Shown here: positions 1 to 9,393 of the stretch, in pieces
Position numbering within the stretch: position 1 is the stretch's first letter
Layout: each line of letters opens with the position of its first letter
Source: Holophagaceae bacterium
Lineage (GTDB): Bacteria > Acidobacteriota > Holophagae > Holophagales > Holophagaceae
DNA length: 53,299 nt
NCBI GenBank assembly: GCA_025363715.1
Contig: JANYLR010000105.1
Coordinates: forward strand, 1-53,299
Direction of reading: 5' to 3'
Notes under the pieces: model-generated
The model's input: the letters and a program-made list of their open reading frames with translations, nothing else
Told to the model about the DNA's origin: nothing
Databases searched by the model: none
Program-made: the position numbers and the translations under genes

Positions 1-225
1 AGGGCCCGCAGGGCAACGTGGCTCGTTGTTCAAGGGACCTGACGCGGCGGGGCGCCCGGCCGGCTTCATCCCTCCAGGCGAGTGGCAGCGTAGCGGGTAC
101 TACGCGAAACGAGCCTGACGAAGCCTGGCGACGCCCGCCGCCCCTCGCCCGGAGGGATGAAGCCGGCCGGGCGCCCCGCCGCGTCAGGTCCCTTGAACAA
201 CGAGCCACGTTGCCCTGCGGGCCCT
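1..225. repeat. Large perfect inverted repeat (75-bp arms, 75-bp loop)
   Basis: Bases 1-75 are the exact reverse complement of bases 151-225, separated by a 75-base spacer. The arms begin AGGGCCCGCAGGGCAACG and end CTTCATCCCTCC. The reverse complement of this region is strongly similar to the interior of the repeat at 43613-43930, including the spacer with its CGCGTAGTACCCGCTACG palindrome, so this is a second copy of a dispersed element with one arm duplicated in inverted orientation. The left end may extend outside the window. I see no protein-coding signature in it; the open frames crossing it are by-products of high GC. Confidence 0.9.
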
Positions 226-392
226 TCCTTCCGGTGCATCCCGGCTGGATTCATCGCGGCGTCGTCGGGTATTGCTATGAGCTCAAGGGGTAGCCATCTT
301 CCCACTTCAGGCAGCCCAAGCCTAGCCGTGCAAGCCAGGGCGCTTGGTGGTAGGGTGCGGGCAGCTTTGGAGTGTGTCCTAGGAGGTTTCAT

Positions 393-1724
393 TTGGTCCC
401 GCCATCCAGCAAGAAGGTCTTCGTCCTCGATACGAACGTCCTCCTGCATGACCCGAACTCCATCCTCCACTTCCAGGAACACGATGTGGTGCTGCCCATC
501 GTGGTGATCGAAGAAGTGGATCACTTCAAGAAGGACCAGACCGAAATCGGCCGCAACGCCCGGAGCGTCTCCCGCCTGCTGGACAAGTTGCGGGCCAGCG
601 GCACCCTCAGCCGGGGCGTGCCCCTGGGCAACGGCGGGACCCTCAAGGTGGACGTCGCCGCCCACAATCTCGATATCGGCATCCTTTCGGCGGACAAGCA
701 CAAGGCCGATAACCAGATCCTGGCCTGTGCCCGGGAGCTGCTGCACACCTGCAAGGACCGGGTGGTCCTGGTCACCAAGGACACGAACCTGCGCATCAAG
801 GCGGACGCCATCGGCGTGCAGGCCGAAGACTACACCACGGACCGCGTGGAGATGGACGAGCTCTACACGGGGCACCGGACCTGGGAGGTGGAGCCGGCCA
901 AGGTGGACCTGCTCTATGACGGTGGACTCAAGCCAGATCCCGAGCTGAACCTGAACCCCAACCAGTTCCTGACGCTGGTGGACCAGACCAATCCCAGTCA
1001 CACGGCCCTGGCCCGCTACATGGCCGGGGAGGGGCTCCTGCGGCCCATCCGGCGCATGGAATCTTACCCCTGGGGCATCAAGCCGCGAAACCGCGAGCAG
1101 CAGTTCGCCCTGGAGCTGCTGCTGGATCCCGCGGTCCAGGTGGTCACCCTGCTGGGCAAGGCCGGCACCGGCAAGACCCTGCTGGCCATCGCGGCGGGCC
1201 TGCAGATGGTGGTGGATGACGAATCCTACGACAAGATCCTGGTGAGCCGCCCCGTCATGCCCATGGGCCGGGACCTGGGCTATCTGCCTGGGGATATCAG
1301 CGAGAAGCTGCGGCCCTACATGCAGCCCATCTACGACAACCTGGAGTTCATCGTGGGGGCCAACACCGAGGCGCGGAAGCGCACCACCATGACCGCGGGC
1401 CAGCTGGAGGAGGCGGGCTACCTCAGCGTGGAACCCCTCACCTACATCCGCGGCCGCAGCATCCCCAAGCAGTACCTGGTGGTGGACGAGGCCCAAAACC
1501 TCACGCCCCACGAGGTTAAGACCATCCTCACCCGGGCCGGGGAAGGCACCAAGGTCATTTTCACCGGCGACCCGCACCAGATCGACAACCCCTATGTGGA
1601 TGCCAGCACCAACGGCCTCAGTTTCCTGGCCGAACACTTCAAGCACCTCGATATCTCCGGCCACGTCACCCTGCAGAAGGGTGAGCGCAGCAAACTGGCG
1701 GAGCTGGCGAGCAACCTCCTCTAG
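393..1724 (+). CDS. phoH: PhoH-family ATPase with N-terminal PIN domain
   Basis: Predicted cytoplasmic PIN-PhoH protein (YlaK/PhoH2 type), a family linked to RNA unwinding and cleavage. The PIN domain occupies roughly residues 5-145, with the acidic motif VFVLDTNVLL near the start. The PhoH P-loop ATPase domain occupies roughly 210-443, with Walker A GKAGTGKT near residues 255-262 and Walker B VVDEAQN near 363. I chose the TTG at 393 because AGGAGG at 381-386 lies 6 bases upstream; the in-frame GTG at 372 would place that Shine-Dalgarno inside the gene. Length (443 aa) is normal for the family. The next gene follows after 9 bases, so they are probably cotranscribed. Family is certain, exact cellular role is not. 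Confidence 0.93.
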   Translation: MVPPSSKKVFVLDTNVLLHDPNSILHFQEHDVVLPIVVIEEVDHFKKDQTEIGRNARSVSRLLDKLRASGTLSRGVPLGNGGTLKVDVAAHNLDIGILSADKHKADNQILACARELLHTCKDRVVLVTKDTNLRIKADAIGVQAEDYTTDRVEMDELYTGHRTWEVEPAKVDLLYDGGLKPDPELNLNPNQFLTLVDQTNPSHTALARYMAGEGLLRPIRRMESYPWGIKPRNREQQFALELLLDPAVQVVTLLGKAGTGKTLLAIAAGLQMVVDDESYDKILVSRPVMPMGRDLGYLPGDISEKLRPYMQPIYDNLEFIVGANTEARKRTTMTAGQLEEAGYLSVEPLTYIRGRSIPKQYLVVDEAQNLTPHEVKTILTRAGEGTKVIFTGDPHQIDNPYVDASTNGLSFLAEHFKHLDISGHVTLQKGERSKLAELASNLL

Positions 1725-1733
1725 GAGCACCAA

Positions 1734-2285
1734 ATGTCGGACGGATCCTGGGACAACGGTGGCCACGGCGTTCCGGCCAAGGCGGGCCTGCCCCTTTGGG
1801 GCAAGATCGCGCTGGGCTGCGGAATAGCCTTCTTGGTGGTGCTGGTGACCTGTGTGGGCGCCGGCGCGTTCTTCGTCAACAAGATCAAGAAGGACCCCGA
1901 GGGCTTCGGCAAGAAGATCATGGGCATGGGCATCGAGAAGTTCGGGCCGGACTGGGAGGAGTTCCGCGCCGTGGTGGAGCAGCTCCGGTCGCCGGAAGGC
2001 TGCCAGGCCCTCTACGCTGCCAACCCCGCCCTGGCAAAGACCTGGCCCACCCAGGCCGCCTTCCTGGAGGCCTCCTCCCGCTGGCACAAGGAGGTAGTTT
2101 CGGCCCCCGAGCTCACCCCCGAGCTGATGACGAAGCAGGGGCTGCGGATCAACTACGAAGGCAGTCGGCGGGTCAGCCTCGGCTGGAGCCCCCAGTCGGG
2201 CCGCGCCGTCTACGTCACCTTCGAGGGGACCCGGAAGCCCGGCGACCGAACCCCTCGCCAGGTGGTCGAGCTCGACGTCCGCTAG
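1734..2285 (+). CDS. Small single-pass membrane protein, function unknown
   Basis: A 183-residue protein with one hydrophobic segment at about residues 25-48 ([20 protein letters not shown]), preceded by a short hydrophilic Gly-rich N-terminus. The remaining 135 residues are soluble and probably lie outside the cytoplasm. I do not recognise a catalytic motif or a named domain. It starts 9 bases after the phoH stop and is followed 64 bases later by tyrS. The short hairpin GCGCC-GACC-GGCGC around 2290-2303 lies between them, but it has no T-run and I do not call it a terminator. Codon use resembles the neighbours. Confidence 0.8.
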   Translation: MSDGSWDNGGHGVPAKAGLPLWGKIALGCGIAFLVVLVTCVGAGAFFVNKIKKDPEGFGKKIMGMGIEKFGPDWEEFRAVVEQLRSPEGCQALYAANPALAKTWPTQAAFLEASSRWHKEVVSAPELTPELMTKQGLRINYEGSRRVSLGWSPQSGRAVYVTFEGTRKPGDRTPRQVVELDVR

Positions 2286-2349
2286 AAAGCCCGGCGCCGA
2301 CCGGCGCTTCCGCATTGAGCCTGCAAGCTTTTTCCGCCAAGATGCAGGC

Positions 2350-3567
2350 ATGACCGCAGCTTCCGGATCCGTATCTGACGCCTTGGCCCTGCTCACCAAG
2401 GGCACAGTGACCTGCCACAAGGTGGAGCAGCTGGAAGCGAAGCTCACGGAAGGTCGGCCCCTGCGCATCAAGGCGGGTTTCGACCCCACGGCGCCGGACC
2501 TGCACCTGGGCCATGGCGTGCTCATCCGGAAGATGGCCCAATTCCAAAAGCTGGGCCACGAGGTGACCTTCCTCATCGGCGATTTCACGGGCCTCATTGG
2601 CGATCCCACCGGCAAGAAAGCCACGCGGCCACCCCTCACCCGGGAGGAAGTACTGGCCAATGCCGAAACCTACAAGGCCCAGGTCTTCAAGATCCTCGAT
2701 CCCGAAAAAACGAAGGTCCGCTTCAACAGCGAGTGGCTCGGCGGCATGGCCGGCGAGGCCTGGATCCGCCTGGCCTCCCGCTTCACCGTGGCGCAGATGC
2801 TCGAGCGCAACGATTTCGCCAAGCGCATGGAAGCCCACGAGCCCATCGCCCTCCACGAGCTGCTCTATCCCCTGACTCAGGCCTACGATTCCGTCGCCCT
2901 GCAGGCGGATGTGGAACTGGGCGGCAACGATCAGCTCTTCAACCTCATGCAAGGCCGCATCCTCCAGGAGGCCTCGGGCCAGAAACCCCAAGTGGTACTC
3001 ACGGTGCCGCTGCTGCTGGGTCTGGATGGCGTGGAGAAGATGTCCAAGTCCCTGGGCAACTACATCGGCTTCATGGAAAACGCCGACATCCAGTTTCAGA
3101 AGACCATGAGCATAAGCGACACCCTCATGTGGGACTGGTACCTGCTGCTCACGGACAAATTGCTCGGCGAGATCGAGGTGCTCAAGCAGGGCCATCCCAT
3201 GGATGCCAAGCGGGCCCTGGCCCGCGAAATCGTCCGCCAGTTCCATGGCCGGGAGCTCGCCCTGGCTGCCGAAGGACAGTGGGTCCAGTTCTTCTCTGAG
3301 CGGAAGCGGGACGAATCCACCGCCATCCAGCGGGTGGTGCAGCCGACCGAGGGCGAAGAACCACTCTCCAAACTCCTCGTCCGGGAGGGGCTGTACGTTT
3401 CGAATAAGGAAGCCCAGCGGAAGATCGGCGAAGGCGCCATCCAGATCGATGGCGAAAAGGTAACCGACATCCACCTGAGGGTCCGCCTCGCTCCGGGTGA
3501 CCGTCTACTCCTCAAGGCCGGTAAGCTGAATTTCTATCAATGGATCGTGAAGGGGACCCGGTCATGA
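2350..3567 (+). CDS. tyrS: Tyrosyl-tRNA synthetase
   Basis: Class I aminoacyl-tRNA synthetase charging tRNA-Tyr with tyrosine. The Rossmann catalytic domain carries the HIGH-type motif HLGHGV near residues 50-55 and the KMSKS motif near residue 230. A C-terminal S4 RNA-binding domain covers roughly residues 338-400 ([20 protein letters not shown]). Length of 405 aa and the S4 domain fit the bacterial TyrRS family, TyrZ-like branch. No T-box leader is visible in the 64 bases upstream. The stop codon overlaps the ATG of the next gene (ATGA at 3564-3567), implying translational coupling. Confidence 0.97.
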   Translation: MTAASGSVSDALALLTKGTVTCHKVEQLEAKLTEGRPLRIKAGFDPTAPDLHLGHGVLIRKMAQFQKLGHEVTFLIGDFTGLIGDPTGKKATRPPLTREEVLANAETYKAQVFKILDPEKTKVRFNSEWLGGMAGEAWIRLASRFTVAQMLERNDFAKRMEAHEPIALHELLYPLTQAYDSVALQADVELGGNDQLFNLMQGRILQEASGQKPQVVLTVPLLLGLDGVEKMSKSLGNYIGFMENADIQFQKTMSISDTLMWDWYLLLTDKLLGEIEVLKQGHPMDAKRALAREIVRQFHGRELALAAEGQWVQFFSERKRDESTAIQRVVQPTEGEEPLSKLLVREGLYVSNKEAQRKIGEGAIQIDGEKVTDIHLRVRLAPGDRLLLKAGKLNFYQWIVKGTRS

Positions 3568-5195
3568 GCCTTCTGGCCCTCAAGGATCTGTTTGCCCGGC
3601 ACCGAGCCCGAGCTACCGGCCACTGGCGCCTGGGGCAGGAACCCGGCCGGATCGTATTCATGGAAGCAGGAGATATCGTCTTCGCCTCCAGCACCCATCC
3701 GCTGGACCGCCTGACCCACCTGCTGGTGGAACGGGGGAAGATCACCCAGGCCCAGCTTGACTACGCCATGTCCAACCTCAACCCGGGCATGTCCATCGGC
3801 AAGAACCTCATCGAGATGGGCTTCATCACCCAGCGGGACCTCCTGGACGTGGCCAGGGCCCAGGTGGAGCGGGTGGTCTGGGCCAGCATCGCCACGCCGG
3901 GCGTGGCTCCGGCCTTCGAGGCAAAGGAACTCGACGCGACCACGGTGCGCCTGCCCTTCGATACCCCGGCCATGTTGCTGGCCAGCGTCCTGAACCTGCA
4001 GGACCGGGAACGGCTGCTGGAGGAGCTAGGCCCCCTCAATCAGGTGGTGGTCCTGGAGGGCCGACGCCTCCAGGAGCTAACTCTGCCTCCGGACCTGGCC
4101 AAGCTGCCGGGCCTCCTCGATGGCAGCCGCACCCTTATGGAGCTGAGCCGGGAGGCCAGTGTGGAGCCCTTCCGCCTGGGCGCTTTCATCCTCTTCCTCC
4201 GCGAAATGGGCTGGGCGCGTCTCCACGAGCTGCCCCCCCTGGACCGCCGCGCCCTGGAGCGGGCCCTGGATCCCGCCGAGCCCGCCCTCACCCCTGCCCT
4301 CCCCGAGCCCCCGCCGGTGGCCCAGCCTTCCCTCTTCGCCGAGATCCATGCCAGCCAGCGGCCCACCACCAACCTGGAGCACCTCTCCGAGGCCCTGGAT
4401 GAGCTGGGTCCTGATGACGAACTCGACGACATTCCCCAGACGGTGCCCATGCCCCCCGACCCTGAACCGGAACCAGCCCTGCCCATCCACCATGAAGCCT
4501 CGGGTAGTACGGAGCTTCAGGAGCCCCCGCCTCCCGTCGAAGCCGTTCCCGAGCCCTCCTCCCGGCGGCGCCCCCTGGTCCTGCTCCTGGTGCTGGCCCT
4601 CCTCGGGGTTGTTGGTTTCGGCCTCAGCCGGCTGGGCCGATCCCGCCAGGCCACCCCAGCCCCGCCGGCCAGCATCGAACCCGCCCCGGCCATCAAAGCC
4701 GCTCCCCCTGCTCCGGAGGTCGCGAAGCCGGTCCCCACCCCGGAACCGGAAAAGAAGGTAGAACCCGAAGCGCCCAAGCCCCCCGCTCCTACCCCGGCCC
4801 CCGCGCCTGCAGCGGCCCAGAAACCAGTGCCCGTGCCGGTTCCTTCCAAATCAGATCGTCTCCAGACCCTTTTAAAGGGGGACCTGAACCAGGCTGTGTC
4901 CCAGGGATTGGTGCAGCGGAAGGCCAGCCAGGGCCGCTGGAGCCTTCGCCTCGAGATCGCCTGCCAGGGCGCCACTATCCAGCATGCCGCCGAGTTGCTG
5001 AAGGGCCAGGACCCGGACCTTTTCCTAGTGCCCATGGCCATGCGGGATGGCCGGACCTGCTACCAGATCTTCTTGGGCTCCTTTGGATCAGAGGCCGCCG
5101 CTCGGGAGGCTGCCCGCAAGCTCCCCCCCCTCTTTCACGCGGAGGGAAACCGGCCCAAACCCTTCCGGGTGGCCCAGATCGCGGACCGTCAGTAG
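3564..5195 (+). CDS. DUF4388 (PATAN)-type protein with transmembrane segment and C-terminal SPOR domain
   Basis: The N-terminal region (about residues 1-110) looks like a DUF4388/PATAN domain ([19 protein letters not shown], then a helix-rich region with [17 protein letters not shown]). An acidic stretch and a Pro-rich region follow. One transmembrane helix lies near residues 340-360 ([19 protein letters not shown]), then a long Pro/Ala linker rich in PAPAP and, from about 460, a SPOR-like peptidoglycan-binding domain ([19 protein letters not shown]). The topology implies a cytoplasmic sensor part and a periplasmic wall-binding end. The ATG at 3564 overlaps the tyrS stop by ATGA, and I prefer it to an upstream in-frame codon at 3540 inside tyrS. 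Domain calls are from memory of the families; role is inferred only. Confidence 0.8.
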   Translation: MSLLALKDLFARHRARATGHWRLGQEPGRIVFMEAGDIVFASSTHPLDRLTHLLVERGKITQAQLDYAMSNLNPGMSIGKNLIEMGFITQRDLLDVARAQVERVVWASIATPGVAPAFEAKELDATTVRLPFDTPAMLLASVLNLQDRERLLEELGPLNQVVVLEGRRLQELTLPPDLAKLPGLLDGSRTLMELSREASVEPFRLGAFILFLREMGWARLHELPPLDRRALERALDPAEPALTPALPEPPPVAQPSLFAEIHASQRPTTNLEHLSEALDELGPDDELDDIPQTVPMPPDPEPEPALPIHHEASGSTELQEPPPPVEAVPEPSSRRRPLVLLLVLALLGVVGFGLSRLGRSRQATPAPPASIEPAPAIKAAPPAPEVAKPVPTPEPEKKVEPEAPKPPAPTPAPAPAAAQKPVPVPVPSKSDRLQTLLKGDLNQAVSQGLVQRKASQGRWSLRLEIACQGATIQHAAELLKGQDPDLFLVPMAMRDGRTCYQIFLGSFGSEAAAREAARKLPPLFHAEGNRPKPFRVAQIADRQ

Positions 5196-5248
5196 GCTTT
5201 CCTAAACACAACAAACGCACGATATATCATTATTGAAATGATCGATCC

Positions 5249-5277
5249 TTTACAAACGATCTAAACTCGCCGATACT
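5249..5277 (+). promoter_or_regulatory. Candidate sigma-70-type promoter for rlpA-ispD
   Basis: TTTACA at 5249-5254 and GATACT at 5272-5277 are separated by exactly 17 bases in an unusually AT-rich intergenic stretch (5196-5333). The expected start site near 5284 gives a leader of about 50 bases to the ATG at 5334. A dyad ATCATT-ATTGA-AATGAT lies just upstream near 5227-5243 and could bind a regulator. Confidence 0.5.
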
Positions 5278-5333
5278 TTATATGTATACGGGCTGGTCCA
5301 TTAATTACGACCTGTTGATCTTTGTGGAGTCCA

Positions 5334-6176
5334 ATGACGTCCCCCTTCCACCCCACCAATTGGAGTCAGGCCTGCGCATCGTGGATCCACGAGATCCAGA
5401 TCGCCTTCGACCCTCCAGCTCCGGTGGAACTCGGCAAGGGTGGGTTGCTCCGGCTCATGCGCTGGAGTACGCCCCGAGTGGCGACCCTGGTCATCCTCAG
5501 CTTCACCCTCCATTGCACCCGGCCCCCAGCCTCCGTTGCCTCCGCGCGAACCACCCGAGATGGCCGTTCAGCCTCCGATGCCCAGCCCTACATCGAAGAG
5601 GGCATGGCCAGCTGGTACGGCGGTAACGACGATGGATTCGCTGGCAGGCCCACGGCCAGTGGTGAAATTTTCGATCCCGAGCAGTACACCTGCGCCCACC
5701 GGACCCTGCCCCTGGGTAGCTTCGTGGAAGTCGAGAACCTGGACAACCATAAGCGAACCGTCCTGCGGGTGAATGACCGAGGCCCCTTCATCAAGAACAG
5801 GATCCTGGATCTGTCCAAGCGGGGAGCCCAGGAACTGGGCTTCCTTGGCCAGGGAACCTCCCGAATCCGGCTCCGTTCTGTGGATGCCATGGGCCTTCCC
5901 ACCACCCTGGACCTGGGCACCAATCAGGCCGACCCCTATGTAGTGCAAGTGGCCTCATTGTCGGATCCCAAAAATATCGAGTTACTTACGAAGGAACTTG
6001 AAAACACCTTTGGCGTGGTGACCCTGCAAAGCGCGGTTACGCGGAGGGGTCTGTCCGTGAAACGGGTTCGGGTCGGCAGCTACACCACTCGCCAGGACGC
6101 CGAACAGGCTGCCGAAGAGATCGCCAAGCTCATGAAGGACCGCGGTGTCGAACCCTTCATCACTCGCCAACGCTGA
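5334..6176 (+). CDS. rlpA: RlpA-like septal lytic transglycosylase with SPOR domain
   Basis: RlpA-family protein expected to cleave denuded glycan strands at the septum. A hydrophobic segment at about residues 48-61 ending in LHC looks like a signal peptide with a weak lipobox. The double-psi beta-barrel domain runs from about residue 85 to 185 (GMASWYGGNDDGFAGRPTAS, VNDRGPFIKNRILDLS, the latter containing the conserved catalytic-type Asp). A SPOR domain fills the C-terminus (YVVQVASLSDPKNIELL). The ATG at 5334 has GGAG 4 bases upstream and GC-rich third positions downstream; the ATG at 5457 would put the signal peptide at the very N-terminus and is a real alternative. It overlaps ispD by 32 bases. 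Confidence 0.88.
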   Translation: MTSPFHPTNWSQACASWIHEIQIAFDPPAPVELGKGGLLRLMRWSTPRVATLVILSFTLHCTRPPASVASARTTRDGRSASDAQPYIEEGMASWYGGNDDGFAGRPTASGEIFDPEQYTCAHRTLPLGSFVEVENLDNHKRTVLRVNDRGPFIKNRILDLSKRGAQELGFLGQGTSRIRLRSVDAMGLPTTLDLGTNQADPYVVQVASLSDPKNIELLTKELENTFGVVTLQSAVTRRGLSVKRVRVGSYTTRQDAEQAAEEIAKLMKDRGVEPFITRQR

Positions 6177-6849
6177 TTCGTTTCACCCCTTCCTGGTGAT
6201 CCCGGCAGGAGGCCGTGGCCTGCGCATGGGCGGCGGCCTGCCCAAGCAGTTCCGGGACTGGGATGGCCGTCCGCTACTCCAGGTGACGGTAGAGGCCTTT
6301 CTCGCTCATGGCATGCCCACGCTGGCGGGCATCGCCCTGGCGGTACCGGAGTCGCATGTGGAGGAGGCCCGCAGCTGGTCCTTCGGCATTCCCTGCACCG
6401 TCGTCACCGGGGGCGCCACCCGCCAGGAATCCGTGTGGATTGCCCTGCGGACCCTGCCCGACCTGCCTCTGGCGCCGGTGATGATCCATGACGCCGTGCG
6501 CCCCTTCCCTCCCACAGCCCCGCTCTGGGAAGCCCTGGATGCCCTCAATCGCTTCGATGGGGTGCTCCTGGGGGAGCCCTCCACGGACACCCTCAAGCGG
6601 GTCGACCCCAACGGCCGGGTGCTTCGCACCGAGCCCCGGGAAGAATTCTTCCGGGCCCAGACCCCCCAGATCGCCCGGCTGGGCACCTGGCTGCAGGCCT
6701 TCCAGTCTGCCGAAGCAGCGGGATTCGCAGGTACCGATGATGTGGCCCTGCTGGAACGCCTGGGCCTGGCCGTGAAACTCATCCCCAGCCCCAGTTCCAA
6801 TCTGAAGCTCACCACGCCCGAGGACTGGCAACGGGCCCGGGCCCACTGA
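6145..6849 (+). CDS. ispD: 2-C-methyl-D-erythritol 4-phosphate cytidylyltransferase
   Basis: IspD of the MEP isoprenoid pathway: CTP plus methylerythritol phosphate gives CDP-methylerythritol. The nucleotide-binding loop is PAGGRGLRMGGGLPKQF near residues 20-38, and the IHDAVRPF motif near 113-120 is typical. Length (234 aa) matches the family. The GTG start at 6145 has AAGGA at 6135-6139 five bases upstream and lies inside rlpA, indicating coupled translation. IspF is not in this window. A weak hairpin CACCAC-GGAGT-GTGGTG at 6853-6869 follows the stop, in front of an AT-rich gap of 116 bases. Confidence 0.95.
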   Translation: MSNPSSLANADSFHPFLVIPAGGRGLRMGGGLPKQFRDWDGRPLLQVTVEAFLAHGMPTLAGIALAVPESHVEEARSWSFGIPCTVVTGGATRQESVWIALRTLPDLPLAPVMIHDAVRPFPPTAPLWEALDALNRFDGVLLGEPSTDTLKRVDPNGRVLRTEPREEFFRAQTPQIARLGTWLQAFQSAEAAGFAGTDDVALLERLGLAVKLIPSPSSNLKLTTPEDWQRARAH

Positions 6850-6965
6850 CAACACCACGGAGTGTGGTGGCTGGACCCACATCCACCATTTATTTATCAC
6901 TAACTAAATCGTGAAATGATTTTAGCTAGGTGTATGGCACAGAAATGGCATGTGGAGCTGCGAGG

Positions 6966-7880
6966 ATGACCATGCCCCGCAGCACCCAGCCCCAGACCCT
7001 TAGCCGCGAGATCACGATCTCGGGTCATGGCCTGCATGGCAACCGCCCCTGCTCGGTGCGCCTGGTGCCCGTGACTTCTCCCTCCGGGCTGGTCTTCGTC
7101 TACACCCCCACCGGAGCCGAGATCCCCGCCAAGGCCGAGCTGGCCGGCGACCTGGTCCTGGCCACCACCCTCGTCAAGGATGGGGTCCGCCTCCAGACCG
7201 TCGAACACCTGCTTTCCGCCCTTTCGGGGTTGGAAGTCGAGCACCTGCGTATTGAGGTGGATGCCGAAGAGTTGCCCATCCTGGATGGCAGCGCCGCCCC
7301 CTGGGTGGACGCCATCCTCCAGGCCGGCATCCAGGCCCTCGACGGCCGCCGCCGCTTCATGAAGATCATCCATCCCGTGGAAGTCCGGAACGGCGAGCGC
7401 TGGATCCGCGCCCTCCCCTTCGATGGCCTGCGGTTCCGCTACGTCATCGACTTCCCCAATCCCGCTCTCGGCCGCCAAAGCCGCGAGCTGAGCCTCACAC
7501 CGGACAAGTACCGCCGCGAGCTGAGCTCCGCCCGCACGTTCTGCCTGGCCCAGGAAATCGATCAGATGCGGGCCCGGGGTCTGGCGCTGGGTGGCAGCCT
7601 GGACAATGCCGTGGTCTTCGGCGCCGATGGCCCCTTGAACGAATCCCTGCGCTACGAAGACGAAGCCGTGCGGCACAAGATGCTGGACCTGGTGGGCGAC
7701 CTCGCCCTGCTCGGCGCGCCCCTGCTGGGTCTCGTCGAAGCGCATGCCGCTGGCCATGCCATGCATGTGGCCCTGGCCCAGGCCATCCTCGCCGATCCCA
7801 GTTGCTGGGAATGGACCGAGAATGCCGAGCCAGCCAACGTGCGATTCTTCTTCCAGCCCCTGGTGTCCCAGCCCGCCTAA
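6966..7880 (+). CDS. lpxC: UDP-3-O-acyl-N-acetylglucosamine deacetylase
   Basis: LpxC, the zinc deacetylase that commits UDP-acyl-GlcNAc to lipid A synthesis, which places the host among LPS-producing diderms. Visible family motifs are SGHGLHGNRP near the N-terminus, TVEHLLSALSGLEVEH with the first zinc His, ILDGSAAPWV, and the C-terminal DLVGDLALLG and AHAAGHAMH segments that carry the remaining ligands and catalytic His. GGAG sits 8 bases before the ATG at 6966; an ATG at 6972 has GAGG 6 bases upstream and is nearly as good. Length of about 304 aa is normal. Just upstream, TGGCAC-N5-TGGCA at 6935-6950 has sigma-54-like GG-N10-GC spacing, but this is weak evidence. Confidence 0.95.
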   Translation: MTMPRSTQPQTLSREITISGHGLHGNRPCSVRLVPVTSPSGLVFVYTPTGAEIPAKAELAGDLVLATTLVKDGVRLQTVEHLLSALSGLEVEHLRIEVDAEELPILDGSAAPWVDAILQAGIQALDGRRRFMKIIHPVEVRNGERWIRALPFDGLRFRYVIDFPNPALGRQSRELSLTPDKYRRELSSARTFCLAQEIDQMRARGLALGGSLDNAVVFGADGPLNESLRYEDEAVRHKMLDLVGDLALLGAPLLGLVEAHAAGHAMHVALAQAILADPSCWEWTENAEPANVRFFFQPLVSQPA

Positions 7881-7976
7881 GTAGCACGCACTACAGACAC
7901 GGAGCGTCGGAACACGCAGCATTTCCTGTTGCGACATACCACCTGATGCTGGCAGCATGGTCATTCCACCCGAGAG

Positions 7977-9314
7977 GTGCATAGGTGTTACTTCATCCCC
8001 ATCAGTGACCTGACCAGGCGGGCCGACGTGCCCGGGTGGGTGGCCGCGCTGGCCAGGAGCGGGGAAACGGAAGAAGCCACACGGAAGGCCGTGGCGGGCA
8101 TCCTGGCGGATGTGCGCCGGGACGGACTGGCGGCCGCGATGGATTGGACCCAACGCCTCGATGGCGTGCAGTTGGATCCGACAGCGATCCGGATTCCCGT
8201 GGTCGCCCTGGAAGCCGCCCGAAAGGATCTCGATCAGCGCCAGCCGGAGCTCATGGCCGCCCTGCGGGGAATGATCGCGAACATCCGCCGCTTCGCCATC
8301 GGCCAGCGGGGCTGCCTGCAGGACCTGGAACTGCCGCTGCCCGGCGGGGGCACCGTGGGCGAACGCTGGTGCCCGCTGAACACCGCGGGCGTCTACATCC
8401 CCGGCGGCCGCGCCTTCTATCCCTCCACCCTGGCCATGACCGTCATTCCCGCCCAGGTGGCTGGCGTGGCGCGCATCGTGGGCGTGACGCCACCGAAACC
8501 CCAGGCCACCCTGCCCGGCGCCTGGGGCGTCGATCCCCTGGTGCTGGCCTGCGCCGCGGAGCTCGGACTCACGGAGCTCTATCCCTTAGGCGGTGCCCAG
8601 GCCTTGGGCTGGCTGGCCTTTGGTGAACCCACCGTGGATCTCATCGCCGGCCCCGGCAACCGCTTCGTGTCCGAGGCCAAACGGCAGCTCATCGGCACCT
8701 GTGGCATCGACGCCCTGGCTGGGCCCACGGAACTGCTGGTGATCGCCGATGGCAGCGCCAATCCCGTCTGGCTCGCCGAGGATCTGATGGCCCAGGCCGA
8801 GCACGATCCCGATGCCGCCGCCGTACTGGTGAGTTCCGACCGGGCCCTGCTAGAGGCCGTGGCCGAGGAACTACAGACCAGGACAACCGCCTCGCCCCGC
8901 CGCGCCATCCTGGAACAGAGCCTGGCCACCCACGGCCGCCTGGTCCTTGCCAAACGTGACCTCGCCATCGCCCTGGCCCAGGCCTGGGCACCCGAACACC
9001 TGGAGCTGGCCGTAGCCGATCCCGATATCTGGCTACCCCACCTGACCACCGCAGGCGCTGTGTTCATCGGTAGCACCAGCGCCGAATCCTTTGGCGACTA
9101 CGGCGCGGGGCCCAACCATGTGCTGCCCACGGATCGCAGTGCCCGCTATACCAGCCCCCTGGGCGTGGCCACCTTCCTCAAGCGCCAAAGCCTACTCCGC
9201 CTCTCCCCGGCAGACGCAGCCGCCATGGCGCCCTGGGTCGAACGGCTGGCGGAAGCGGAAGGCCTCACCCACCACGCCCGCAGCGCCGCCCTCCGCGCCC
9301 AGCATCACCGCTAG
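7977..9314 (+). CDS. hisD: Histidinol dehydrogenase
   Basis: HisD performs the last two oxidations, histidinol to histidine, using NAD and zinc. Motifs seen: NTAGVYIPGGRA, the YPLGGAQALGWLAFG region, DLIAGPGNRFVSEAKRQL, TELLVIADGSANP, AEHDPDAAAVL, APEHLEL and GDYGAGPNHVLPT, together covering the expected active-site His and zinc ligands. The GTG at 7977 is the only convenient start (GAGAG directly upstream); length of 445 aa is normal. It opens the nine-gene his operon, 96 bases after lpxC. I looked for a His-rich leader peptide in that gap and found none, so classical attenuation is not supported. Confidence 0.96.
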   Translation: MHRCYFIPISDLTRRADVPGWVAALARSGETEEATRKAVAGILADVRRDGLAAAMDWTQRLDGVQLDPTAIRIPVVALEAARKDLDQRQPELMAALRGMIANIRRFAIGQRGCLQDLELPLPGGGTVGERWCPLNTAGVYIPGGRAFYPSTLAMTVIPAQVAGVARIVGVTPPKPQATLPGAWGVDPLVLACAAELGLTELYPLGGAQALGWLAFGEPTVDLIAGPGNRFVSEAKRQLIGTCGIDALAGPTELLVIADGSANPVWLAEDLMAQAEHDPDAAAVLVSSDRALLEAVAEELQTRTTASPRRAILEQSLATHGRLVLAKRDLAIALAQAWAPEHLELAVADPDIWLPHLTTAGAVFIGSTSAESFGDYGAGPNHVLPTDRSARYTSPLGVATFLKRQSLLRLSPADAAAMAPWVERLAEAEGLTHHARSAALRAQHHR

Positions 9315-9393
9315 CCGCGCCCGTTCCCCGGCGTGCGCCTCTGCTTCTCCTCCTCGAAGCCTGGTTTCCTCTTACCCTCAACCTGAGCCCACC

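Noticed and set aside
2286..2349. Hairpin before tyrS as a T-box or terminator
   Set aside because: The stem is only 5 bp, without T-run, T-box motif or specifier loop.
66..2660. 864-residue open frame on the minus strand across phoH and tyrS
   Set aside because: It is antisense to well-recognised genes, crosses the palindrome and has no family motifs; long antisense frames are common in high-GC DNA.
4640..4860. Repetitive Pro/Ala coding stretch as a tandem repeat element
   Set aside because: It is a degenerate low-complexity linker of the SPOR protein without a fixed repeat unit.
7881..7976. Possible histidine attenuator or leader peptide before hisD
   Set aside because: The only short frame (MLAAWSFHPRGA) has one His, and there is no terminator-like hairpin.
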